From Hippophae tibetana (taxonomy: Eukaryota > Streptophyta > Magnoliopsida > Rosales > Elaeagnaceae): a stretch of DNA of 64,000 nt. The stretch spans positions 21,335,343-21,399,342 of the forward strand of contig CM072810.1 of assembly GCA_037013495.1 (NCBI GenBank), given 5' to 3'. The number at the start of each line of letters is the position of its first letter. Position 1 is the first letter of the stretch. The position numbers were made by a program, and so were the translations under genes. This document shows positions 34,451 to 44,813 of the stretch, one piece after another. Below the pieces are notes generated by a model that was not told where the DNA came from, made no database searches, and worked only from the letters and a program-made list of their open reading frames with translations.

Positions 34451-34468
34451 TGGCGTCGTTGCAGGGGA
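34451..34468 (+). other. Athila-I primer binding site
   Basis: TGGCGTCGTTGCAGGGGA starts six bases after the LTR (after AGTTTT). It resembles the TGGCGCCGTTGCCGGGGA site usual in Athila/Tat elements, with two changes. That site is generally taken to pair with a tRNA-Asp 3' end. Reverse transcription would begin here. Confidence 0.75.
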
Positions 34469-34499
34469 AGGAATAACGTTTTTAAATTATTTATCAAAA

Positions 34500-35040
34500 T
34501 TTTAAAAACATTTTTGTGGTGTAAATAATTGTGATTTTTGTTTGTTTTAGTAAAAAAAAATAATAATCAAATTTCAAATTTCATAAGAAATAAAAAAAAA
34601 TAAAAACAAAATAAAAAAAATAAAAAAATAAAAAATTTTAAATTTTAAATTAATAATAATAATAATAATAACTATAGTGTGAATAGTAAAATAATTTAGA
34701 AATTTGAAATTTGAAGTAAATATTTTTTTAGCGTTCATGAATAGTAAAAAAATAAAAAAAATAAATTAAAAAAAATTTAAGATAAAAAAAATAAAAAAAT
34801 AAAAAATATAGCGTAAATAGTAAAATAAAATTACCGTTCATTAATAGTAAAAAAAAATTAAGATAAAAAATAAATAATATAGCTTGAATTGTAAAATAAA
34901 ATTACATGTTAAAAAAAACTTAATTAACTTAGATTTTGATTAACTTATATTACATACATAAACATATATTTTGTTAACTTAATTAAATTTATACCTAACT
35001 TAACTTAATTAACTTAATAGCGTAAAAAGTAAAAATCTAA
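34500..35040 (+). repeat. A-rich leader of Athila-I with GTTCA(T)GAATAGTA-type repeats
   Basis: Long AAAATAAAAAA runs and (TAA)n alternate with at least six spaced copies of (T/A)GCGT-AATAGTAAAATAA or GTTCAT(G/T)AATAGTA text (34,675, 34,735, 34,810, 34,838, 34,880). No coding sequence is seen in this untranslated leader. Confidence 0.6.
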
Positions 35041-35049
35041 GAGAGTTCT

Positions 35050-35160
35050 GTCTAGGAGATTAGTTCTTGGAAGCCTTTGTGCCACTAGTCTTTCCGAGGA
35101 ACGTTGTTCTGGCTAGGAGAATGGTTTTTAAGGAGCCGTTGCACCACCATTCTTTCCTGG
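35050..35160 (+). other. Tandem hairpins in the Athila-I leader
   Basis: Two units 61 bases apart share GGCTAGGAGA, GAGCC-TTG and CTTTCC text. Each can fold: AGATTAGT (35,057-35,064) with ACTAGTCT (35,084-35,091), and AGAATGGT (35,118-35,125) with ACCATTCT (35,146-35,153). The stems differ between the units at several places yet remain paired (one G-U). Their place between the primer site and gag suits an RNA packaging or dimerisation signal, which is an inference. Confidence 0.55.
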
Positions 35161-35485
35161 AAGCACTTTTGGTTAATACTAATTATGTTATTTTATCTTA
35201 AAAAAAAATAACAACAAAAACATAAAAAAACATGAAATAAAAATTTAAACTTTGTTTTATTTAAATAAATAAATAAAATAAATAAAAAAATTTTAAAAAA
35301 ATTTGATTTAGGGTTTAACTAGTTTTGTTTAGTGTTTTGTATTAAATACCATGTAAATTTTCTCTAAATGTTTTATTTTGTTGACAAGAGTTTTAAATTT
35401 ACGTTTACAATAGTCTATACGTGATAGGAGATCCTTAGGAAACCCCCTTACACCATATGTAAATAATATTCATAAATTTAAACAA

Positions 35486-36759
35486 GTGTCAACAAAACTG
35501 GATTCCACCCATCAACCTGTTTTTGAGCCAAACATAGAACCAAGTCTTAATCCTTTACTAGAACTGAAAGAAATGGAAGAAAACCAACATGTTAGGGAAA
35601 CCACTATGAAGGAGTTTGCAAGACCGGTGATTGGCACGACAACTGCCGCTATCCAGTTGGGTGAGGCTGCTCGGAATTATGACCTAAAAATATTCATTTT
35701 TCTATGCTTCCTTCCTTTTATGGGTTGCCTAATGAAGATTCTCTTTCCTTCATGAGAGATTTCTATGCTACGGTCCAAACGTTCCCCCTCGGTATTCTAA
35801 ACGAGGATCAACTTAGAATGAGATGTTTCCCCTACACCTTAAAGGATAAGGCCAAAGCTTGGTTAATGTCACTTCCCCCAGGTTCTCTGATGACATGGGA
35901 GAACATTTACAATAAATTCATAGGAAAATTCTATTCCCACCAAAAAACATCAGAGTTGAGAGGAAAGATTGCTACTTTCTCTCAGATGGAAGGAGAACCA
36001 TTCCATGAAGCTTGGGATAGGTTCAAAATGTTTCTCACTCAATGTCCCCATCACAGCTTTCCCTTACAGTTGCAGAACCAATTCTTTTACGATGGACTTA
36101 CACAACAATGTCAGTTCATTGTTGACAACGCTGCAGGAGGAGCAATGAGAGAAAAGACTGCCTCAGAGACGTACAACCTCTTTGAGATGTTGGGTGCTAA
36201 TTCCCAACAGAAAAGCTCACGAGTGAGAAAAGCTAGAGTTCATGAAATCGATTCCAGTAATGAAGTTCAACAACAACTTGTTCAACTGACCAAGCAAGTT
36301 GCCCTTCTCACTACACAAACCAACACCAATAATGAACAATATGGTTTGTATAGCAACATGGGACATGGTACTGAAGCCTGTCCATATCAAGGAGAAACAA
36401 CAACTGGACCTGAACAGGTTAATGTGTTGGCAGCATATCAACAGAGACCAAGGTTTGACCCCACTTCAAATACCTATAATCCTGGGTGGAAAAATCATCC
36501 AAATTTCTCCTGGAGGCAAAAAAACCCTCCTTTCGCTCAAAGCTCAAATCAGCCAGGTCAGCAATTCCACCCACCTATTCCAAGAAACATTCCCAATAAA
36601 TCAACCCTGGAGGACAACTTGAATTCTTTTATTCAAGTTTGTAGGGATAACCAATCTAAAACCAATCAACGGTTGGACTCTGTTGAAGCTTCTATCAAAA
36701 AGGTGGAAGTTCAAGTAGAACAGTTAGTTGAACATTTTCAAAAACAAAGCAAAGACTAA
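35486..36759 (+). pseudogene. Athila-I gag1 (upstream gag module)
   Basis: The start is set at ATG 35,486. The frame breaks near 35,689 by an apparent one-base loss in an A-run, and an open frame of 351 codons (35,704-36,759) continues the same gag. It contains the retrotrans_gag core (MRCFPYTLKDKAKAWLMSLP, FYSHQKTSELRGKIATFSQM), then a Q-rich linker and a zinc-knuckle region (36,340-36,382) reading YGLYSNMGHGTEAC. Both leading cysteines have become Tyr (TGT to TAT). A helical tail (RLDSVEASIKKVEVQVEQLV) ends the protein. A stop and a hairpin motif follow, and then a second gag. Confidence 0.8.
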
Positions 36760-37083
36760 TTTAATAGTCAAATGGGGTAAAATAAATTTAATGAAGAGGA
36801 GACATTGAGTTTGTCATTCTGCAATCTCCAAGCAACGTCTTACTAGAAGATGATAAATTTTAGTCCTACATGGGAGGTCACCCATTATTGTATTTTCCTT
36901 TGTTTTAGTTTTATTTTGTGTGTAATAAAATTCAAATGAAATAAATTCGTTTGTTTCAAAAATTGTGTCCATTCTTTTAAATTTAGCATAAAAAAAACAA
37001 AACAAAAATTTAGGTTCCTTGCACCTTTTTGCTTTAAGCCTTTACACAATAGGAGGAGGATCAATTTCAACTGCAAATAAACC
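36760..37083 (+). other. Spacer between gag1 and gag2 with copy of the post-pol hairpins
   Basis: HP1-like pairing CGTCTT (36,836-36,841) with AAGATG (36,847-36,852) is followed by HP2-like ATGGG-AGGTCA-CCCAT (36,870-36,885). Order and spacing are like those after integrase at 42,294-42,342. The rest is AT-rich and shows no gene. Confidence 0.55.
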
Positions 37084-38244
37084 ATGGGAGATGCTGAAGA
37101 TAGACGGAAAAAGATGAAAGACTATACAATGCCAATCATTGGCAATGTAACTTCCGACATCCAATTACAAGAGGCTGCAAGGAATTATGAATTGAAAAAG
37201 ATTCATTATTCTTTGTTGCCTTCCTTTTACGGTATCCCTAATGAAGACCCTTCGCATTTCATTCGAGAATTCTATGCTATTGTCCAAACCTTTCCACTAC
37301 ATGCAATTAATGAAGATCAACTTAGGATGAGGTGTTTTCCTTACACCCTCAAGGATAAAGCTTGGTCATGGTTCATTACTCTACAGTCAGGTTCTCTTAA
37401 AACTTGGGAGGCAGTATATGAAATTTTTATGGGTAGGTTCTATTCCCATCAAAAGATTGTTGATCTAAGGACGAAGATAGCAACATTTTCTCAAATGTAT
37501 GAAGAGCCCTTTTATGAAGCTTGGGAACGATTCAAACTCCTTTTCATTTAATGTCATAATCATAACTTTCTATTACAGCTACAAAACCAATTCTTTTATG
37601 ATGGATTGACATTGCAGAGTCAGTCCATGGTTGATAATGCTGCTGGAGATGCTGTAGGAGAAAAAATTGCAGAGGAAACCTATAATCTTTATGAGCTATT
37701 GGGTTTTAATTCCTAACAAAGAGGTGGTAGAAGGAAAGCAAGGGTCAATGAAGTTGGCTCCAATAATGAGATAACCTTGCAACTTGATGAATTGACTAAA
37801 CAAGTGCAACTTCTCACTACCCACCAAATTTCAAATCAAGAGGTGTGTGAAGTGTGTTGTTCAATTGGGCATGGTACTCATAATTGTTCAAATACTTGTG
37901 ATTCTAGTGTTGATGCCATAGAGGAAGTCAAATCTTTTCAAAGGTATTATCCAAACACCTATAATCACCCAGCCTACACCCAATGTCCAACACTAAGGTC
38001 GGATAACACCCACCCTTACCCACCAAGCCAATCTTTTAAGCCAACCTTAGAAGATATCTTGAATGCTTTTATTCAAGTTAGTCGTGACAACCAATTGATG
38101 ACTAATCAAAGGTTGAACACCATGGAGGCTTCGGTTAAAAGGATTGAATCTAAAGTTGGGCAACTAGCTGAACAAATTCAAAAGAAAGAACCAGGAAAGT
38201 TGCCCAGTCAACCAGAACAAGCAAAGGATGTAAGAACCCTTTGA
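37084..38244 (+). pseudogene. Athila-I gag2 (downstream gag module)
   Basis: ATG 37,084 opens a second full gag. The core (MRCFPYTLKDKAWSWFITLQ, FYSHQKIVDLRTKIATFSQM) is clearly homologous to gag1 but well diverged. The frame has a TAA at 37,549-37,551, a TAA at 37,714-37,716 (CAA to TAA likely) and a TGA at 38,242-38,244 (CGA to TGA likely, where LRSGK is usual). The zinc knuckle is complete here: CEVCCSIGHGTHNC (37,845-37,887), a CX2CX4HX4C box. The reading continues past the last stop towards pol and reaches a G-run at 38,385. Confidence 0.85.
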
Positions 38245-38384
38245 AGTGGTAAGGTAGTCAATACCAGTTTACATGAAATCTCTAACAATCTACCTTGTAG
38301 TTCAGGTAACAAAGAAGGTGATATTCTAATCTCACAAAAAGGAGAAACAAGTGTTAAACTTAACAAGCCTTCTGAAAACTCATT

Positions 38385-38408
38385 GGGGGGGGGGGGGGGG
38401 GGGGGGGG
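38385..38408 (+). repeat. 24-base poly-G tract
   Basis: An uninterrupted run of 24 G lies inside the gag-pol reading region. The frame upstream (continuing gag2) and the frame downstream (SSDIPKIQKTTEP onward) differ by one phase across it, so its present length shifts the frame. Slippage could have lengthened a shorter G run. The exact length may also be a sequencing artefact. Confidence 0.75.
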
Positions 38409-39774
38409 TCATCTGACATCCCCAAAATTCAAAAGACAACAGAACCACACCAGATGCAAGTACCTTTTCCTCACCGGTTAAAAGAATCCAAACAAGATAA
38501 GCAATTCTATGATCTTTTTAATATTCTCTCTAAAGTAAATATCAATTTACCATTATTAGAAGTGATCATGAATATGCCCTCATATGCCAAGTTTTTCAAA
38601 GAGTTGAACACTAAGAAAAGGAGGTATGAACTGAATGAACTGAATGAACGAGTAGTAGTATCGAAAATTTCTAGCACTGTACTTCAGCATAAACTACCCC
38701 TAAGTTGAAAGACCTTGGAAGTTTTATTATAAACATAACTATGGGGGATAGGAAGGTTGCTAAAGCAATGCTTGATTTAGGTGCTAGTATAAATTTGATG
38801 CCCTACTCTATATTCTTACAGCTCAATCTAGGGGATATAAAACCCACAACTATGTCCCTTCAACTTGTAGATAGATCTCTTAAATATCCAAAGGGAATAG
38901 TTGAGGATGTGTTGGTACAAGTAGACAAACTGATAATACCTGTTGACTTTGTGGTTCTAGATATGCAAGAAAATCTAGCATTGGACAGAGAGCACACAAT
39001 ATTGCTTGGTAGACCATTTATGGCAACTACTAAAACTATTATTGATGTCCAAGATGGAAATTTGACAATGACAGTCTTAGGAGAGACTGTTCATTTTAAA
39101 GTTTTTGATTCTTCACCTTTTCCTTCTATTTCTGCCATCGATGAAATATTCGATGTTGACCCTTTCGATAATATTGTCCAAAGCACCTTTTTCCAAACCA
39201 GAATAGAAGATAAGCTTGAAATTGTTCTTACACTTGAAAAGGTCGAAGAAGATTTAGATGAGGAAATTAAGGGGTACCTTGAAAAACTAGACAATGATGA
39301 AGTAATGACAAAATCTAGTACACTTTTTAATCTACCCAGTTCTTCATCTAGTAAAGAGGCCAATCCACCTGCACTTGAACTCAAAGACTTACCTGAGCAC
39401 TTAAAATATATGTTTTTGGGAGAAGGAGAAACTTATCCAGTGATAATTTCTTCAACCTTGACCAAAACCCAAGAAAAGGAACTCATCAAAGTGCTTAAAC
39501 AGTTTAAGAAATCTATAGGTTGGAGTATCGGGGATATAAGAGGCATTAGTCCTACAATGTGTATGCACAAAATCAACATGGAGGATGGTGTTAAACCTGT
39601 ACGAGAGGCCCAAAGAAGACTAAACCCAAATATGCAAGAGGTAGTTAAGAAAGAAATTCTTAAATTGTTAGAAGAAGGGATTATCTATCCTATTACGGAT
39701 AGTAAGTGGGTTAGTCCAATGCATGTGGTACCAAAGAAATCTGGGATAACAGTTGTTAAAAATGACAAAAAGTG
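38409..39774 (+). pseudogene. Athila-I gag tail, protease and reverse transcriptase N-terminus
   Basis: The gag tail (FPHRLKESKQDKQFYDLF, MPSYAKFFKEL) runs to 38,700. A one-base loss in a C-run near 38,697 moves the frame, and an open frame of 356 codons follows (38,705-39,775). The protease carries AMLDLGASINLM (active site DLGAS, about 38,769-38,804) and ILLGRPFMATT. A long acidic linker (39,160-39,380) leads to the PPALELKDLPEHLKYMFLG hinge. Reverse transcriptase begins with VREAQRRLNPNMQEVVKKEI, IIYPITDSKWVSPMHVVPKK. One extra base near 39,770 causes the stop and the shift into the next frame. Confidence 0.85.
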
Positions 39775-40466
39775 AATTAGTGCTCACTAGAATAATCACT
39801 GGATGGAGAATGTGTATAGATTTTAGGAAACTAAATTTATATACTAAAAAGGATCACTTTCCTCTTCCATTCATTGATCAAATGTTGGAAAGATTAGCTG
39901 GGCATGAATTTTACTATTTTTTAGATGGATTGTCTGGATATTATCAAGTACCCATAGCACCAGAAGATCAGGAAAAGACCACATTTACATGTCCTTTTGG
40001 GACATTTGCTTTTCGCAGAATGCCATTTGGGTTATGCAATGCCCCTACTACTTTCCAGAGATGCATGATATCTATTTTCTCGGACATGGTGGAAAAATTC
40101 ATTGAGATTTTCATGGACGATTTCTCTGTCTTTGGGAACTCATTTGATGATTGCTTACATAAATTGACTTTGGTTTTAGAAAGATGCATTGAATGCAATC
40201 TCACCCTTAGTTGGGAGAAAAGTCATTTTATGGTTCAACAAGGGATAGTTTTAGGGCATATAATTTTAAACAAGGGTATTGAAGTTGATAAGGCAAAAGT
40301 TGAATTGATATCCAAACTACCTCCCCCTACATCTGTGAAGGGGATAAGAAGCTTCTTAGGACATGCAGGATTTTATAGACGATTTATTAAAGATTTCTCT
40401 AAAATAAGTCGTCCCTTATGTAACTTGCTATCAAAAGATGTTTATTTTGATTTCAACAATGACTGA
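39775..40466 (+). pseudogene. Athila-I reverse transcriptase, palm and thumb
   Basis: In the new frame the text continues with ELVLTRIITGWRMCIDFRKL, DHFPLPFIDQMLERLAGHE, FRRMPFGLCNAPTTFQRCM and the catalytic FMDDFSVFG (40,111-40,135), in which both aspartates are kept. IVLGHIILNKGIEVDKAK and SFLGHAGFYRRFIKDFSKIS end the domain. TGA at 40,464-40,466 (a Cys codon in relatives) stops it. Apart from the shift at its start and this stop the domain is complete. Confidence 0.85.
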
Positions 40467-41057
40467 CTTATTTCCTTTAATACCTTGAAAGAGAAACTAA
40501 CATCTACCCCTGTTATTATGGCACCAAACTGGTCATTACCTTTTGAAGTAATGTTTGATGCTTCTGATTATGCTATAGGAGCAGTTTTGGGACAAAAAGT
40601 GGATAAGCGTTTGCATGTCATCTACTATGCTAGAAAAACACTCAATGATGCTCAAATGAATTATACCACCATTAAAAATGAATTCTTGGCTATAGTGTTT
40701 TCTTTAGACAAATTTCAGTCTTATTTAGTAGGATCTAAAGTGATTGTGCATTCTAATCATGCTACTTTAAGATACCTATTAAGTAAACCAAATGCCAAGC
40801 CAAGATTAATCAGGTGGATCTTACTCTTACAAGAATTTGACCTAGAAATCAAGGATAAGAAAGGCAGTGAAAACTTAGTAGTTGACCATTTGTCTAGGTT
40901 GATTTCTGACTTCAATTCTCTTAAAGATGAGAGTAATGAAGATATAGTTGAAACCTTTCCTGATGAACAATTATTTTTCATAGGTCCGAACCCATGGTAT
41001 GTTGATGTTGTAAACTATCTTGCCACTGGTGTTTTGCAACCTAACACTTCATATTAG
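40467..41057 (+). pseudogene. Athila-I RNase H
   Basis: RNase H degrades the RNA strand during reverse transcription. The order [12 protein letters not shown] (40,558), [15 protein letters not shown] (40,672), [14 protein letters not shown] (40,741) and LVVDHLSRL (40,878) matches the usual D-E-D-D layout. The third acidic position (SNHA) is Asn instead of Asp, while Athila-A keeps Asp there. The change (AAT for GAT) would be expected to remove activity. A TAG at 41,055-41,057 (CAG or CAA to TAG likely) separates it from integrase, in the same frame. Confidence 0.8.
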
Positions 41058-42281
41058 GACAAGAAAAGGTTTTTTAAAACTATTAAGGACTATTTCTGGG
41101 ATGACCCTTATTTATACAAGATTGATCAAGATCAAGTCATCCGGAGATGTGTACCTGAAGAAGAACATAAGAGCATTCTAACTTTTTGTCATGAACTTCA
41201 TTGTAGGGGTCATTTTGGTGGTGAAAAGACATCCCGTAAGGTATTACAGTCTCGATTCTTTTGGCCCACTCTTTTTAAAGATGCTCATATGTTTTGTGCA
41301 CAATGTGATAGATGTCAAAGAACTGGAAACATAAGCAAAAGAGATGAAATGCCTTTGACATCTAATTTAGTTGTTGAACTCTTTGATGTATGGGGGATTG
41401 ACTTTATGGGTCCTTTTCCCCCATCTAATGGTTTTCAATATATTTTGGTTGCTGTGGATTATGTGTCCAATTGGGTAGAAGCTATCCCCACTAAAACCAA
41501 TGATGCTAATGTTGTTGTGAAATTCTTGAAGGATTTAATATTCAGCAGGTTTGGAACGCCTAGAGCTATAATAAGTGATGGAGGTAGCCATTTTTGTAAC
41601 AAACTCTTTGATGGAGTACTAAACAAGTACAACATCACACATAAAGTAGTTACACCATATCATCCTCAAACTTCTGGTTTAGTGGAAGTAAGTAATAGGC
41701 AAATTAAGGGAATATTGGAACACACTGTGCGTCCTTCAAGGAAGGATTGGGCATTTAAGTTAAGTGATGCCTTATGGGCATACCGAACCACTTATAAAAC
41801 ACCTATTGGGATGAGCCCTTACCGGTTAATCTTTGGGAAAGCGTGTCACCTTCCAGTTGAACTTGAACACAAGGCTTACTGGGAAATTAAAGTGTTAAAC
41901 ATGGATTTAGATAAAGTAGGTGAAAAACGATTACTCCAGCTTAATGAGTTGGAAAAAATTAGGAATGAAGCCTATGAGAATGCCAAATTATACAAAGAGC
42001 GTACTAAGCGCTATCATGACAAGAGGCTAGTTCCTAAGACTCTTCACCCTGGAATGAAAGTTCTTTTATTTAACTCTCATTTGAGATTGTTTCCAGGAAA
42101 GCTGAGATCAAGATGGGATGGACCATTCAAAATAGTTCAGATATTTGAACATGGAGTAGTAGAACTATTGGACTCCAAGACACAAAAAACATTCAAAGTC
42201 AATGGGCATCGTGTGAAGCCTTATTTAGAAGAACCAAACAACATTGCTGAAATGGATTGCATTTGGCTGAGTAACCCTTAG
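41058..42281 (+). pseudogene. Athila-I integrase (open, but cut off from the rest of pol by stops)
   Basis: The frame is open from 41,058 to the stop at 42,279. It has an HHCC zinc domain ([18 protein letters not shown] ... [11 protein letters not shown], 41,190-41,330), the catalytic core with [10 protein letters not shown] (41,391), IISDGGSHF (41,566) and [16 protein letters not shown] (41,674), giving D, D and E, then [20 protein letters not shown] and a C-terminal domain ([20 protein letters not shown]). No chromodomain is seen. As a domain it is the best preserved part of pol, but it can only be made if upstream stops are bypassed. Confidence 0.85.
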
Positions 42282-42293
42282 CACCATAAAGTT

Positions 42294-42621
42294 ACGTCTT
42301 GCTAAGACGTTAAACTAAGCGCTGGATGGGAGGCAACCCATCATTTTAGGTAATTTTTTTTTGTTATTTGTTTTATTTACTTAATTTTATTGTTTAATTT
42401 AGTTTAATTATATGTGAATAATTTTTAAATTATTAAACCTAAAAATATTTGTTGAGATGTTAGAAGTTCACATCGATCTGTCTGTATACACTTTAATGCT
42501 TAATATGATGGATGCACCTGCATTTCTTCATTACTACTTACACATTCTCAAGAAATAGGTAATCTTTCTTTTCTTTTCTCTTTATCTTTAATTTACAGTT
42601 GTTACATTGAGGACAATGTAA
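42294..42621 (+). other. Post-pol hairpin set of Athila-I
   Basis: HP1 is ACGTCTT-GCT-AAGACGT (42,294-42,310), a perfect 7-bp stem. HP2 is GATGGG-AGGCAA-CCCATC (42,325-42,342), a perfect 6-bp stem. HP3 is TTACATTG-AGGA-CAATGTAA (42,602-42,621), a perfect 8-bp stem. Equivalents occur after integrase in Athila-A and in family C, and (HP1 and HP2) after gag1. Stem bases differ between copies while pairing is mostly kept. Function is unknown. Confidence 0.7.
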
Positions 42622-44171
42622 GTTCTAGGTTGGGGGTGGTGAAAAGTTACCATGCTTAAAAAAAATATTTTCTCACAAAAATTATCATTTCTTTAAAACA
42701 AATTTAAGTAAATAGTTAAGTCTTTTGTACTGTTAGATTAATTTTTGAAAAACATATCATGAAATATTTTGTAATTATTTTTGATAATTAGTTAGTTTTT
42801 GTCATAAATAGTATTTCTTGATAAAATGTGGAAATTATATTAAACCCAAAATCGGTGTTTATGAATTTTTTTTAATGGAGACTACCCTTGTGAGATATAA
42901 TTTGAGCCTAATTTCTTTTATTCAGAGTGAAATATATATTTTTTGAACTCCAAACACATTTCTTATTTATTCAAATTTTTAGATGATCTCTATAGGTATT
43001 AGCATTGAATGTATGAATTTTTTCTATTCTTAATAGAGTATCATATATATTTATTATTATTATTTTTGCTTAGATTAAATGATTTGAGTAGAAATTGATA
43101 GTATATGCTTATATCTCATTCATACATGACTGCTAAAAAAAAGGACATATCTGGGGTTACCTAAACCAAGATCAAATAGAAAAGCCACAAAATTAACCAC
43201 TCACCAAAATCCTAAAAAAGTGTATAATATGTACATGAGTTGACTCTCTAAAAAAATACATATATTGAAAAATATCTTCAGAAAAAAAATATATAGAGAG
43301 ATAAAAAAATATATAGTATCATCTACATACTATGACCCACATTGCCTACAAAGTTGTGAGTACATTCTAATTACAAAAGAAAGATATAGGAAGTAATTTC
43401 CTAAAAAGTCATTGCAATTTCTTCATTTATAAAAAACATATATCTTGAAATTCTTTCTTAATGAGTTTGATTTATGCATGAAAATAATTTTTATATATGA
43501 TATCTTTATAATTTATACATTCGATTCCTTTCATGAGATAAATGTTAAAATAACACTTTGAGCCTTTATTCTTTATACATATGTGAACCTATTAGTTCAT
43601 TTCTATACATCAACTCTTTCGCATATAAATTTGTATGAGTGTTTGAACCCATAGGATTCAGTGTTTTGAGAGTATTGACTTGTGAGGAATAGAGTCGAAG
43701 CGAATTCAGATTCATGACACTGAAATTGGGTGAAATTAAATTGATACATTTTTGACATGAAATATGAAAATGATTTCCGACTAATTATTATAATAAATCA
43801 TGATTGTTTAAAGAGATTAAAATAACTTATGCTTGAGATTTTAATTATGGTCTTAAAGGAGATTAAAAAGTATGATACATTTTTTGTGATATGTTGTTTT
43901 CTTTTATTTTTAAATTAATTGTTGATTTTGTTTTAATTTTAGTTTTTGATTTGATTGTTTTTATTGTTTATTTTGATTTTTACATTTAGTTCAATGTTTG
44001 TGGGTATCATTACTGAAAACCCTCACGAGACTCAAACTCGTCCACTAGGGCAACCTAGGGGTTTAAAGGCTTGTTGCATAGGCTAAATGCAACCGTGTCA
44101 ATCAACGAAAGTGATTTAGGATAGTTTAATTTTTAGTTTTTATCGCTTCTCTTGCTAAGGGACTAGCAAGA
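42622..44171 (+). other. Athila-I post-pol noncoding region
   Basis: About 1.55 kb shows no gene on either strand. An envelope-like frame is absent. GGTTGGGGGTGGTG at 42,628-42,641 is a second purine-rich tract similar to the one next to the 3' LTR. Short tracts (AAAAAATATATAGAGAGA near 43,290) are AT-rich. Confidence 0.6.
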
Positions 44172-44187
44172 AGTTGGTTGGGGGTTG
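44172..44187 (+). other. Athila-I polypurine tract
   Basis: AGTTGGTTGGGGGTTG ends immediately before the TGATGAGTGCTC start of the 3' LTR. It is the expected priming site for plus-strand DNA synthesis. It contains several T, like the TTTGGGGGAATT tract of Athila-A. Confidence 0.7.
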
Positions 44188-44813
44188 TGATGAGTGCTCA
44201 AAAAGCACTAAAATTATCATGATTTTATGCACATTAATTAATTAAAAATATATATATTTATATTTTTTATCATATATTTATATAAATTTGTCTTTTTTGG
44301 AATCACGGGTATTTTTATTGTTTTGAGGTATTTTCGCTTAAAAACGTAACTTAAAGACTCAAAGAGGAATACTGGAAGCAATACATCACAAATATATTAA
44401 TAAATAAATGGAGAAAGGTCAACAAATATGGAAAAATTGGACAATATGAGTGAAAAAGGTCAAAAATGCAAAAATTGGACAAAATGGGTCAGAAAAGGTC
44501 AAAAATGTCAAAAAGGAGGAAAACATACCGCCCAACCACCCAGCTGCCCAGCCACGCCGTCCAGTGTACGCAGTGTGCCCCAGCACGCCCAGCAACGCGC
44601 GTGCCAGCCTTTCCTTCCGCGCGCGCAACATGCTCCCTTCTGCGCGCAGCCTGCTCCCTTCTACACCAAGCTGCTACCCATCTACGCCAAGCTGCTACCC
44701 AACTGCGCGCGCCTACGCCCACCAGTGCCCCATCTGCGCGCGCCTGCGCCCAACAATGCCCCATCTGCGCGCGCCACTGCCCATTTTCGCGTGCAGCCGC
44801 CCCCACATCATGC

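Noticed and set aside
39091-39384. A serine-rich 97-codon frame on the - strand
   Set aside because: It is antisense to the acidic linker between Athila-I protease and reverse transcriptase.
42622-44171. Search for an envelope-like gene, which some Athila elements have after pol
   Set aside because: No open frame or membrane-type text was found on the + strand in this stretch.
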